DNA from: Bacillota bacterium | GTDB taxonomy: Bacteria; Bacillota; Sulfobacillia; DUMF01 | Direction: 5' to 3' | Assembly (NCBI GenBank): GCA_012840015.1 | Contig: DUMF01000013.1 | Span: 1-55,694 of the forward strand | Length of the DNA: 55,694 bases | Part shown: positions 34,012 through 41,898 of the stretch, piece after piece | Layout: the number at the start of each line of letters is the position of its first letter | How positions within the stretch are numbered: position 1 is the stretch's first letter | Notes under the pieces: model-generated | What the model was told of the DNA's origin: nothing | Databases searched by the model: none | The model's input: the letters and a program-made list of their open reading frames with translations, nothing else | Program-made: the position numbers and the translations under genes

Positions 34012-36093
34012 TCACTGGAAAAACTTCTGCAAGCCCGTTGCTAAACCTTCTGCTGCTCTTTGAACAGTGTCAGGCGCTCTAAGCAATGCTTCCTCGGTTG
34101 GGTTGCTGATGAACAGCACCTCAGCGATGACGCACGGTACGCCGCTTTCCCTTGGAATGTAGAGGTTGGAGAGCCTGGCGCCCTTGTTCTCGCTGCCGAG
34201 TTTCGAGCTGAGTTCGTCGGCCAATATCCGAGCCAAAACCGAACTTACCGAAGTGTTCGGGGTATTCTTGGCCAGGTAAACGGAAGTGCCGCGTACTGAC
34301 CTGTCCACGTTCGCGTTGTTGTGGACGGATACCATGCAGTCTGCCTGGATATTGCCTGCCATGGCCGCTCTGGATTCCAAGTCCATCTCGCTATCGGAAG
34401 TGCGCGTCATGTACACCTGTGCACCCATAGCTTCGAGCACCGACTTGAGACGCATGGCGATCTGTAAGTTCACGTCTTTTTCATAGAGACCGGTAGGTCC
34501 TACGGCACCTGGGTCGGGCCCACCGTGCCCTGCATCTATCAATATTTTCTTGCCGGCCAGCCCCGGGCCCACCAATTCGAACTGTAGTCCACCCGGTATT
34601 TGACGGGCAATGTATCTCGGCCCGACCGTGGACCTGAGGTCGATGTTCAGATTCGAAGAGGATGCCACGTATACGCTAGTGGCCAGTCTCCCTTTGAACG
34701 ACTGTGTGCTGCCGGTGTAATTTGCCCCCGGAGCCGTTATGGACACTGCATGTCTCGATTCATTCCATTCTACGGTCGGGCTCAGGTACCCGCGGGCTTG
34801 GATGAACAATACATCCCTGTCGCTTCTAGATGAAAGCGTGACTCCGGTGATATCAGTGCTCACCCGAAATACCAGGCGGTTTGGAGTGCGTTCTACCAAT
34901 TCGATTTTAGGCCACATCTTAGTTCCCAGCCATATTCCGTTCCTGTTGAGGCTCAGGGTGGTTAGGTCATAAGCATTCACGTCGAGAAGAGCATCTCTAC
35001 CTGCCCCATCGCTTAGAAACACCCCGGCTCCGGTTCCTGATGGAGATATGAAGGGGACGGCTCTAGACAGATCACCCTCGACCGTGAGAGTTTTGAGATG
35101 AGGCGTGCTCGCCTCGAGGCGTACCTTAGCGATAGCCGGAGTGGAATACGGCACAGTCAGGTATGATGCTACCCAGGCAGTGTTCCCGTTTGGTGTGGAT
35201 ACCTTCAACCATCCCGCGCTGACGGATAGCACTTTCACCACTGTACCACCCTGTAACCTTCCTACGACCTTATACTGCGTGCCCGGGCCAGACCTCAAAT
35301 TGCACGTGGATTTCGCCTTTCTCATAGGGAGTTGCTGGATTTCCCATACATCGGTTTCGAGACGATAGTTCACAGATTGCGGAAAAGCGACGCGATTATA
35401 GAGCTTAACGTCATTCGCATCGATCCAGCCCCTTTTGCCCGATGCAGTTCTTACCAGCAACCAGCCTTGCTGAGAGCCCTCGTACTTGAGAATCGAACCA
35501 GCTCGAACGCTGGTGACCACGCCCGAAAAGTCCGCCGGGGAAAACCTCAAAGACGAATCTACCAGTGCCAGCGCTTCCCTGGCGACGTTCGATGTCTTGA
35601 GCCATTGTTCGTTTAGGGTTTGAAGCTTAACGAGGTCCTCCGCTATCCAGGCGTGACCGCCGCCCTGGGTTTGAATCATGACCCAACCGGTCCTCTTCGC
35701 GATGGCTACAAAAGATTGCGACCTGTTTGCACGCCCGACGATACTGGTTGAGGTAGAAGGTCCGGAACGAAGATTCGCCCTCGAGGCGGTTACCACCGCG
35801 AGGGTAGGTTGCAGGTCGAGCCTGAATTCGACTAAGGATGTATGTATCCAGGCTTCCTTGCCAGCATATCTTACCTTGGCCCATTCACGTTCTTGAGTTA
35901 TGAGCTCGAGGGATTGGCCTGCCCGGACGGTACCGGCTATAGGGAAAGAAGTGCCAGGCCCGGCGCGAAGGTTTGCCTGGTCGGCTATTACTGTGACGGT
36001 TCCGTACTGAGCTGCTGCTACGCTTCCTCCCAAGAATAGGAAGCTCAGCAAAACAGCAAGACCAACTATGCAGGATTTCTTTACGTTTACCAA
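34012..36093 (-). CDS. N-acetylmuramoyl-L-alanine amidase with SH3 repeats
   Basis: This secreted cell-wall hydrolase has about 693 residues. A signal peptide ends near AAAQ. Four SH3b-type repeats follow, each with an NLRSGPGT-like motif (the third degenerate), then an AMIN-like region and an Ami_3 amidase domain from about residue 514 of the longest reading. Zinc ligands are in AGHGGPDPG, LYEKD and SVHNN, and the catalytic glutamate in AEVLF. TTG 36093 has GGAG eight bases upstream. GTG 36102 would abut that site. It starts the operon that continues with the AmmeMemoRadiSam genes. Confidence 0.92.
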   Translation of the reverse strand: MVNVKKSCIVGLAVLLSFLFLGGSVAAAQYGTVTVIADQANLRAGPGTSFPIAGTVRAGQSLELITQEREWAKVRYAGKEAWIHTSLVEFRLDLQPTLAVVTASRANLRSGPSTSTSIVGRANRSQSFVAIAKRTGWVMIQTQGGGHAWIAEDLVKLQTLNEQWLKTSNVAREALALVDSSLRFSPADFSGVVTSVRAGSILKYEGSQQGWLLVRTASGKRGWIDANDVKLYNRVAFPQSVNYRLETDVWEIQQLPMRKAKSTCNLRSGPGTQYKVVGRLQGGTVVKVLSVSAGWLKVSTPNGNTAWVASYLTVPYSTPAIAKVRLEASTPHLKTLTVEGDLSRAVPFISPSGTGAGVFLSDGAGRDALLDVNAYDLTTLSLNRNGIWLGTKMWPKIELVERTPNRLVFRVSTDITGVTLSSRSDRDVLFIQARGYLSPTVEWNESRHAVSITAPGANYTGSTQSFKGRLATSVYVASSSNLNIDLRSTVGPRYIARQIPGGLQFELVGPGLAGKKILIDAGHGGPDPGAVGPTGLYEKDVNLQIAMRLKSVLEAMGAQVYMTRTSDSEMDLESRAAMAGNIQADCMVSVHNNANVDRSVRGTSVYLAKNTPNTSVSSVLARILADELSSKLGSENKGARLSNLYIPRESGVPCVIAEVLFISNPTEEALLRAPDTVQRAAEGLATGLQKFFQ

Positions 36094-36222
36094 AGCGGTC
36101 ACTCCAATCGACTCTCTCTTACTAGGTGACGATTTTCGTCGAAGCTTGTTCTCACTCCTCCTTACAGTGCGGTTACAATATAAAAACGGGGAATGTAGGA
36201 CCTATTTCACCAGCTTATCGGC

Positions 36223-36254
36223 CTTTATCTGATATTTGGAGGAGTTATAATAAC
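36223..36254 (+). promoter_or_regulatory. Candidate promoter with overlapping palindrome before the P-loop/Asp23 gene
   Basis: TTTATC (36224-36229) and TATAAT (36246-36251) are 16 bp apart. The -10 lies inside the perfect palindrome GTTATAATAAC (36244-36254), which might be an operator. Confidence 0.45.
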
Positions 36255-36291
36255 CATCGAGAAGTCCCTAAAAGGGGTTGAGTGTTGCGTC

Positions 36292-37128
36292 GTGGAAGTC
36301 ATTGCTCTGGTGGGTCGGAGTGGAACAGGTAAGAGTTATAGAGCTTCCATAGTCGCAAACAGGTGGCAGGCAGACTTGATCATCGACGACGGTCTCCTGA
36401 TAAAAGACTCCAAAATCGTGGCCGGTACGTCTGCCAAAAAAGAACCAACAAAACTCAAGGCGGTGCGAAGGGCTCTGTTCTGGGAACCGGGGGATGCCTT
36501 GGCGGCCAGGGCTAAGATCAGGGAACTTCAACCCGAACGGATTTTAGTGCTGGGTACTTCACAAAAGATGATCGAACGCATCACCGAATCGCTGAACCTG
36601 CCATCCCCGAGCAAATATGTAAACATAAGGGAAGTATCTTCCCCGGAGGACATTAAACGAGCTTTGCGGATCCGCAAAGAACAAGGCAAACACGTGATTC
36701 CAGCAGCTACTCTCGAGGTCAAGAAAACCTTTTCCGGCTACCTTGTCGACCCTCTCAGGTTTTTCATTCGCCCGCGCGGAGGATTGGACGGGTATGTTGT
36801 CGAAAAGTCAATAGTGAGACCCACGTACAGTTCCTTCGGTCGGTTTTATATTGCAGATTCCGTGATCATGACGATCGTACTGCACGAGGCGGCTTCCGTG
36901 CCTGGAGTAGAGGCGGCTACTAAGGCGTTGGTGGAAACAAAGCCTGAAGGAGTGGTAATAAGTATTGATGTCGTCCTGCGATACGGGGTAAGTTGTTTCG
37001 ACGTTATGAAAGAGGTGCAAAAGAGGGTTGCTTTCATGGTCGATTATCTTACGGCTTTATACGTGATTTCTGTGAACGTACGGGCAAAGTCAGTTAGTTG
37101 TGCTGCGCGAGGGGATGCTCAGCCATGA
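36292..37128 (+). CDS. P-loop NTPase fused to an Asp23/Gls24 domain
   Basis: This 278-residue protein has an N-terminal NTPase-like half with Walker A GRSGTGKS at about 8-15. The linker contains KTFSGYLVDPLRFF. The C-terminal half (from about residue 180) reads FYIADSVIMTIVLHEAAS and ends VRAKSV, the Asp23/Gls24 envelope-stress pattern. Asp23-domain proteins associate with the cell envelope in Firmicutes; a coupled NTPase is unusual and its role is not known. GTG 36292 is preceded by AAAAGGGG at a long distance. The stop overlaps the rpoN start by 4 bp (ATGA), so it is coupled to sigma-54 synthesis. Confidence 0.75.
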   Translation: MEVIALVGRSGTGKSYRASIVANRWQADLIIDDGLLIKDSKIVAGTSAKKEPTKLKAVRRALFWEPGDALAARAKIRELQPERILVLGTSQKMIERITESLNLPSPSKYVNIREVSSPEDIKRALRIRKEQGKHVIPAATLEVKKTFSGYLVDPLRFFIRPRGGLDGYVVEKSIVRPTYSSFGRFYIADSVIMTIVLHEAASVPGVEAATKALVETKPEGVVISIDVVLRYGVSCFDVMKEVQKRVAFMVDYLTALYVISVNVRAKSVSCAARGDAQP

Positions 37129-38501
37129 AGATGTCCTTCGGGCTGAATCTACAACAGACCCAGAAACTCATCATGACTCCCGAGTTGCGCCAGTCCATTA
37201 TGGTTCTGCAACTCAATGCCCTCGAGCTGTCTCAGTATATTCGGCAAGAAGTGCTTGAAAATCCATTGCTGGAGTTAAAAGAGCCTGTGGACGAGGGTTT
37301 GAGCACGGAAAGTGGTCAGGAGAGCGAGCAGTTCGACTGGGAGAAGTTTGATTGGGAAGCTCACTTCAACAAGACGTCTCTTCCGGTACGCGAGGCATAT
37401 GAAGCTCCCCAGATAGAGAGTTTCACGACGAAAACTCCTACGTTGGAAGAGGCTCTGCTGAGTCAACTCAGACTGGTATGCACCACAGACGAAGAATATC
37501 AGATCGGTAGATTCCTAATCGGTAATATCGACGACAACGGTTACCTGCGTTGCGACGTAGCCGAGGTCTCCGAGAGGCTACATGTACCGGTAGAGCAGGT
37601 GGAAGAAGTCATACAAATAATCCAAACCTTAGAACCAGTAGGCGTGGGTGCAAGGGACCTCAAGGAATGCTTGCTGATCCAGCTTGACTACCTCGGAATT
37701 GAGGATCCTGTGGTAAGGCGCGTCGTCGAATCACATTTGAAACAACTTGCGGAAGGCAAGTATCAGAAGATAGCCGCCGCTTTAGGAGTGAGCGTGCAGG
37801 AAGTACAGAAAGCGGCCGACTTGATAAGGACACTGGATCCCAAACCAGGCCGAAGATTCGCTGGCTCAGACGAGATGATATATGTGATTCCTGACGTCAT
37901 CGTGGAAAAAGTAGACGGTGATTACGTAGTACTCGTCAATGACTCTTACTTGCCTCGTTTGGGCATCAGCGCCTTCTACAAGGGTATGCTACAGCGGAGC
38001 ACGGACGAGGCCACACGTACTTTCCTCAAAAACCGGCTCGACTCTGCATTGTGGCTGCTGAGGAGCATTGAGCAGCGCCGCCTGACGATGTACAAGGTGG
38101 CTCAGTGCATAGTGGACATGCAGCGGGAATTTTTGGAATTTGGCGTTAAGCACCTGAAACCCATGACCCTCAAGCAGGTGGCCCAATATGTGAACGTGCA
38201 CGAGTCTACAGTAAGCCGGGCGATAAACAACAAATACATGCAGACTCCGCGAGGCACTTTTAGCATGAAGTTCTTCTTCGGGAGCGGAGTTGAAGGCAGT
38301 GGCGGGGATTCAGTCTCAGCGAAAGCGGTGATGCGGATCATCCAGGATGCCATCAAGGGAGAAGATTGCTCCAAACCTTACACCGATAAGCAGTTGCAGG
38401 AGCTACTCCTGCGCAGGGGTTTACAAATATCGAGGAGAACAGTTACAAAATATAGGGAAGAGCTAGGTATACAAAGCTCAAGCCGGAGAAGGCGATACTG
38501 A
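37125..38501 (+). CDS. rpoN: RNA polymerase sigma-54 factor
   Basis: This 458-residue sigma factor has glutamine-rich region I, which contacts activators (FGLNLQQTQKLIMTPELRQ). The core-binding domain occupies the middle. The C-terminus has the helix-turn-helix (TLKQVAQYVNVHESTVSRA) and the RpoN box, here SRRTVTKYRE, that reads the -24 element. It needs AAA+ activators such as the one at 16378-18417. ATG 37125 overlaps the upstream stop. A hairpin separates it from gap. Confidence 0.96.
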   Translation: MKMSFGLNLQQTQKLIMTPELRQSIMVLQLNALELSQYIRQEVLENPLLELKEPVDEGLSTESGQESEQFDWEKFDWEAHFNKTSLPVREAYEAPQIESFTTKTPTLEEALLSQLRLVCTTDEEYQIGRFLIGNIDDNGYLRCDVAEVSERLHVPVEQVEEVIQIIQTLEPVGVGARDLKECLLIQLDYLGIEDPVVRRVVESHLKQLAEGKYQKIAAALGVSVQEVQKAADLIRTLDPKPGRRFAGSDEMIYVIPDVIVEKVDGDYVVLVNDSYLPRLGISAFYKGMLQRSTDEATRTFLKNRLDSALWLLRSIEQRRLTMYKVAQCIVDMQREFLEFGVKHLKPMTLKQVAQYVNVHESTVSRAINNKYMQTPRGTFSMKFFFGSGVEGSGGDSVSAKAVMRIIQDAIKGEDCSKPYTDKQLQELLLRRGLQISRRTVTKYREELGIQSSSRRRRY

Positions 38502-38509
38502 TACCCAAC

Positions 38510-38540
38510 CGACCCCATCAGGCTAAGCCTCATGGGGTCG
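38510..38540 (+). terminator. Hairpin between rpoN and gap
   Basis: CGACCCCAT (38510-38518) pairs with ATGGGGTCG (38532-38540), with AGGCT/AGCCT extending the stem. Only TTTT lies beyond, ten bases later, so it may act as a partial terminator or RNA-stability element rather than a full stop. Confidence 0.6.
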
Positions 38541-38569
38541 GATTATGACTTTTGAAAGGAGCTGTGCTA

Positions 38570-39586
38570 ATGAGTATAAGAGTCGGAATAAACGGGTTTG
38601 GAGCTATCGGCAAAAGGTTCTTCCGGATAGCTGCGGCGAGCAACCAAGTAGAAGTGGTGGCGGTGAACGACCTTGCAGACCCGAAGACCCTGGCTCACCT
38701 GCTGAAATATGACTCCACTTACGGCTTGCTGAACGCAAAAGTGGAGGTCAAGGACGGCTCTATAGTGGTAGATGGTAAGCCCATCAAGGTATTTTCGCAG
38801 CGGGAGCCTGCTTCCATACCCTGGGCGGAGTGTGGAGTACAGGTAGTGGTTGAATCGACGGGCAAGTTCACGGAGGCGGAGAAGGCTGCCCAGCATATGA
38901 AAGCCTCCACAGTGAAAAAGGTCATCATTTCAGCTCCGGCTAAGGGAGAAGACATCACCATAGTGCTCGGCGTGAACCATGACCAGTATGACCCGTCCAA
39001 ACACCACGTAATCTCGAACGCTTCATGCACCACCAACTGTCTTGCCCCGGTGGCAAAGGTACTTCACGACAACTTCAAGATCGTTAAGGCCTTGATGACT
39101 ACATGCCACGCGTACACCAACGATCAGGTGGTCCTTGACTTCCCGCACAAGGATCTCAGGAGAGCTCGAGCTGCCGGCCTGTCCATAATTCCGACCACGA
39201 CGGGCGCAGCCCGTGCTGTAGGCAAGGTATTGCCCGATCTGAATGGTAAAATTAACGGGCATGCCCTGAGGGTTCCCGTTCCTGCCGTCTCCATCGTGGA
39301 CCTGGTGGCTGAGGTTTCCAGGGACGTCGAAGCGGATGAGGTAAACCAGGCATTCAAAAAAGCCGCCAGTACATATCTCGATGGCATCCTCCGCGTGAGC
39401 ACTGAACCGCTCGTCTCTGTAGATTTCAAGGGCGACAGCCACTCCGCCATAGTGGACGCTCCTTCTACCATGGTGACGGGAGGACGCCTAGTCAAGGTAT
39501 TCGCCTGGTACGATAACGAGTGGGGCTACTGCAATAGGTTGGTGGATCTCGTCGCGTTCATTGGCGAGAAAGAGGGATGGGCATGA
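38570..39586 (+). CDS. gap: Glyceraldehyde-3-phosphate dehydrogenase (NAD type)
   Basis: This 338-residue glycolytic enzyme interconverts glyceraldehyde 3-phosphate and 1,3-bisphosphoglycerate. [11 protein letters not shown] begins the Rossmann fold, and NDLADP supplies the aspartate that favours NAD over [16 protein letters not shown] holds the active cysteine, and WYDNEWGY is near the C-terminus. ATG 38570 follows AAAGGAG. The stop overlaps the pgk start by 4 bp. The genes run gap-pgk-tpiA, with no cggR upstream and no gpm or eno downstream. Confidence 0.97.
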   Translation: MSIRVGINGFGAIGKRFFRIAAASNQVEVVAVNDLADPKTLAHLLKYDSTYGLLNAKVEVKDGSIVVDGKPIKVFSQREPASIPWAECGVQVVVESTGKFTEAEKAAQHMKASTVKKVIISAPAKGEDITIVLGVNHDQYDPSKHHVISNASCTTNCLAPVAKVLHDNFKIVKALMTTCHAYTNDQVVLDFPHKDLRRARAAGLSIIPTTTGAARAVGKVLPDLNGKINGHALRVPVPAVSIVDLVAEVSRDVEADEVNQAFKKAASTYLDGILRVSTEPLVSVDFKGDSHSAIVDAPSTMVTGGRLVKVFAWYDNEWGYCNRLVDLVAFIGEKEGWA

Positions 39587-40761
39587 GCGGTAAGAAAAGC
39601 GTGAAGGACGTAGATGTATCGGGCAAACGAGTTCTGCTAAGGGTAGACTTCAACACGCCGATTAGTCCAGCGGGCGAAGTGGCCGACGACACCAAGATCC
39701 GCGAAAGTCTGCCCACGATCAACTATCTGATCTCTAAGGGCGCAAAGGTGTTGGTGATGTCGCACCTCGGCCGGCCCAAAGGAAAGCAAGACCCAAAGTT
39801 AAGCCTTGCTCCTGCAGCTCGCAGGTTGGAAGCGTTGCTGGGTCGCCCGGTGCGAATGCTTCCCGATTGCATTGGGCCGGAAGTAGAGAAGGCTGTGGAA
39901 TCAATGAAGCCTGGAGATCTAGTGTTGCTGGAGAATCTCAGGTTCCATGCTGGAGAAGAAGCGAATGACTCTTCTTTCGCGAGGCAACTGGCTTCGCTGG
40001 GGGACATTTTCGTAAACGATGCTTTCGGCACGGCGCACAGAGCCCATGCCTCCACAGCAGGTATAGCAAGATATCTGCCTGCTGTGATGGGCTTCCTGAT
40101 GGCCAAGGAGGTGGAAGTGCTTTCTAGGCTTCTATCCAATCCAGGCAGACCGTTTGTGGCAGTGCTCGGCGGTGCCAAGATCAGCGACAAGATAGGGCTT
40201 GTCAGGAACCTGGCTACTCTTGCAGACGTAGTGCTGACCGGAGGGGGTATCGCTAATACTCTTTTGGTAGCGAGCGGTTATGGTTTGGGCCGGTCTATCG
40301 TGGACAAGGAAAGCTTGGGCGAAGCTAAGCAAATGCTGACGGCTGCCGGGCAGGGGAAAATCCAGCTCCCGGTTGACCTGGTAGCTGCGCGTGCGGTGGA
40401 TTCCCCAGAAGGGGTAAACGTCCAGGTTTCCAAGTTCCCGGCTGATATGATGGCTCTAGATATCGGTCGGGAAACGTGCTTACGTTACGCGAAGGAAATC
40501 GGCAAAGCTGCGACCGTATTCTGGAACGGCCCTATGGGAGTAGTAGAATCGGATGCGTTTGCGGCAGGCACACTTTCCGTCGCGAGAGCCATAGCAGAAT
40601 GTAAGGGCATAACCGTTGTAGGCGGAGGCGACTCGGTAGGCGCCTTGGAGAAAGCAGGTGTCACAGGGAAGATAACTCATGTATCTACCGGTGGAGGGGC
40701 ATCGCTGGAATTCATCGAAGGCAGGGAGCTTCCGGGCATTGCCTGTCTACTGGATAGATGA
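39583..40761 (+). CDS. pgk: Phosphoglycerate kinase
   Basis: This 392-residue, two-domain kinase transfers phosphate from 1,3-bisphosphoglycerate to ADP. The N-terminal substrate motif [10 protein letters not shown] and the basic SHLGRPKGK are present. [11 protein letters not shown] and the C-terminal nucleotide motif [15 protein letters not shown] are present, and [10 protein letters not shown] closes the active site. ATG 39583 gives an ATGA overlap with gap; ATG 39577 two codons earlier is the alternative. Co-transcribed with gap and tpiA. Confidence 0.97.
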   Translation: MSGKKSVKDVDVSGKRVLLRVDFNTPISPAGEVADDTKIRESLPTINYLISKGAKVLVMSHLGRPKGKQDPKLSLAPAARRLEALLGRPVRMLPDCIGPEVEKAVESMKPGDLVLLENLRFHAGEEANDSSFARQLASLGDIFVNDAFGTAHRAHASTAGIARYLPAVMGFLMAKEVEVLSRLLSNPGRPFVAVLGGAKISDKIGLVRNLATLADVVLTGGGIANTLLVASGYGLGRSIVDKESLGEAKQMLTAAGQGKIQLPVDLVAARAVDSPEGVNVQVSKFPADMMALDIGRETCLRYAKEIGKAATVFWNGPMGVVESDAFAAGTLSVARAIAECKGITVVGGGDSVGALEKAGVTGKITHVSTGGGASLEFIEGRELPGIACLLDR

Positions 40762-40782
40762 TAGATGAAGGTGGGGAAACCG

Positions 40783-41538
40783 TTGAGACAGCCGATAATT
40801 GCAGCGAATTGGAAGATGAACATGGACCTTAAGAGCAGCCGTGAGTATGTCCTGAAGCTGAAGGGGCTCTGTTCGCCGCAAAAGGAACTGGTTCTGATCT
40901 GCCCGCCGTTCACGATGTTGCATTTGGTAGGCCAACTCCTTGCCGGTAGCCCGTTTGTTCTCGGCGGTCAAGACGTATTCTGGCAGGAGTCTGGCAGCTA
41001 TACTGGAGAAATCTCTCCGACTATGCTGAGGGAAGTTGGCTGCCAGTGGGTAATAGTGGGCCACTCTGAGCGTCGGAGAATACTGCATGAAACAGACGAG
41101 ATGATTTCAAAAAAGGTGGAGGCGGCGCTCAAGAATGGCTTGAGAGTGATCGTTTGCGTAGGGGAGACTCTGGAAGAGAGAGACCGAGGAGAGGGGCCTG
41201 CTAGATTGCGCACGCAGGTAGAGGCGGCTTTGGCCCTCCTGGGGCCGGAGAGGTCGGTGGACGTGGTTGTGGCATATGAGCCAGTCTGGGCGATTGGGAC
41301 AGGGAAAGCCGCAAGCGTCGAAGACGCCGTTGCGGCAGCCCGATTAATCAGGGAGACAATAGCTGCCAAATGGGGGAGCGAACCGGCGGAGTCGGTTAGG
41401 GTGCTTTACGGTGGCAGCGTGAACCCTACAAATGCTGCCGGATTTGCACGGGCCAGAGATATAGATGGGACACTGGTTGGAGGCGCCAGCCTGAACCCCT
41501 CTGAGTTCAGCCGGATAGTGCAGGCCTGGCAGGGTTAA
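40783..41538 (+). CDS. tpiA: Triosephosphate isomerase
   Basis: This 251-residue TIM-barrel enzyme interconverts dihydroxyacetone phosphate and glyceraldehyde 3-phosphate. The catalytic lysine is in AANWKMN, the histidine in VGHSERR and the glutamate in AYEPVWAIGTGK. YGGSVNP and the GTLVGGASL phosphate motif are intact. TTG 40783 gives the family's usual start (MRQPIIAANWKMN) with GGTGGGG upstream; ATG 40765, six codons earlier, is possible. A GC-rich hairpin follows the stop. Confidence 0.96.
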   Translation: MRQPIIAANWKMNMDLKSSREYVLKLKGLCSPQKELVLICPPFTMLHLVGQLLAGSPFVLGGQDVFWQESGSYTGEISPTMLREVGCQWVIVGHSERRRILHETDEMISKKVEAALKNGLRVIVCVGETLEERDRGEGPARLRTQVEAALALLGPERSVDVVVAYEPVWAIGTGKAASVEDAVAAARLIRETIAAKWGSEPAESVRVLYGGSVNPTNAAGFARARDIDGTLVGGASLNPSEFSRIVQAWQG

Positions 41539-41540
41539 AA

Positions 41541-41563
41541 GGTGGGGGCCGCAAGGCCCCACC
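41541..41563 (+). terminator. GC-rich hairpin after tpiA
   Basis: GGTGGGGGCC (41541-41550) pairs with GGCCCCACC (41555-41563) around GCAA with one bulged G. No T-run follows. Confidence 0.6.
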
Positions 41564-41591
41564 AAAATGTCGCAGCTCATGCCTCGTAGAA

Positions 41592-41620
41592 TTGAGTTAG
41601 GTTTAGCGGTATGCTAGAAT
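41592..41620 (+). promoter_or_regulatory. Promoter of secG-hppA
   Basis: TTGAGT (41592-41597) and TAGAAT (41615-41620) are 17 bp apart, about 37 bp before the secG start. Confidence 0.6.
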
Positions 41621-41656
41621 TTGTAATGTCGTTATGGCAAAGGAGGTGCGGCTTTT

Positions 41657-41884
41657 TTGCTCCACGCAGTAATCATGATCATTCATTTTGTAATTGCCGT
41701 AGGGTTGGTTGTAGCCGTATTGCTCCAACCAGAAAAAGGTGAAGGACTTGGAGTCATAGGTGGAGGTACGACTGGCTTTGCCGGCAAGAGAAAAGCTACC
41801 GAAGCTATGCTTGCAAGGGTTACTACCGGGCTTGCGGCGGCATTTATTGTTACGTCAGTCGTTCTAACATTTATAGTCGGCTAA
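41657..41884 (+). CDS. secG: Preprotein translocase subunit SecG
   Basis: This 75-residue protein has two membrane helices (about 3-20 and 53-73) joined by the conserved loop LLQPEKGEGLG-x-I-GGG. It is the small stimulating subunit of the SecYEG export channel. TTG 41657 follows AAAGGAGGTG. It lies 14 bp upstream of hppA, apparently in one transcript separate from tpiA. Confidence 0.93.
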   Translation: MLHAVIMIIHFVIAVGLVVAVLLQPEKGEGLGVIGGGTTGFAGKRKATEAMLARVTTGLAAAFIVTSVVLTFIVG

Positions 41885-41898
41885 GGGGGTCTAACTAA

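Noticed and set aside
36244-36254. GTTATAATAAC palindrome as a PerR box
   Set aside because: It differs from the two operators near the Fur-family gene and coincides with a -10 element, so palindromy may be incidental.
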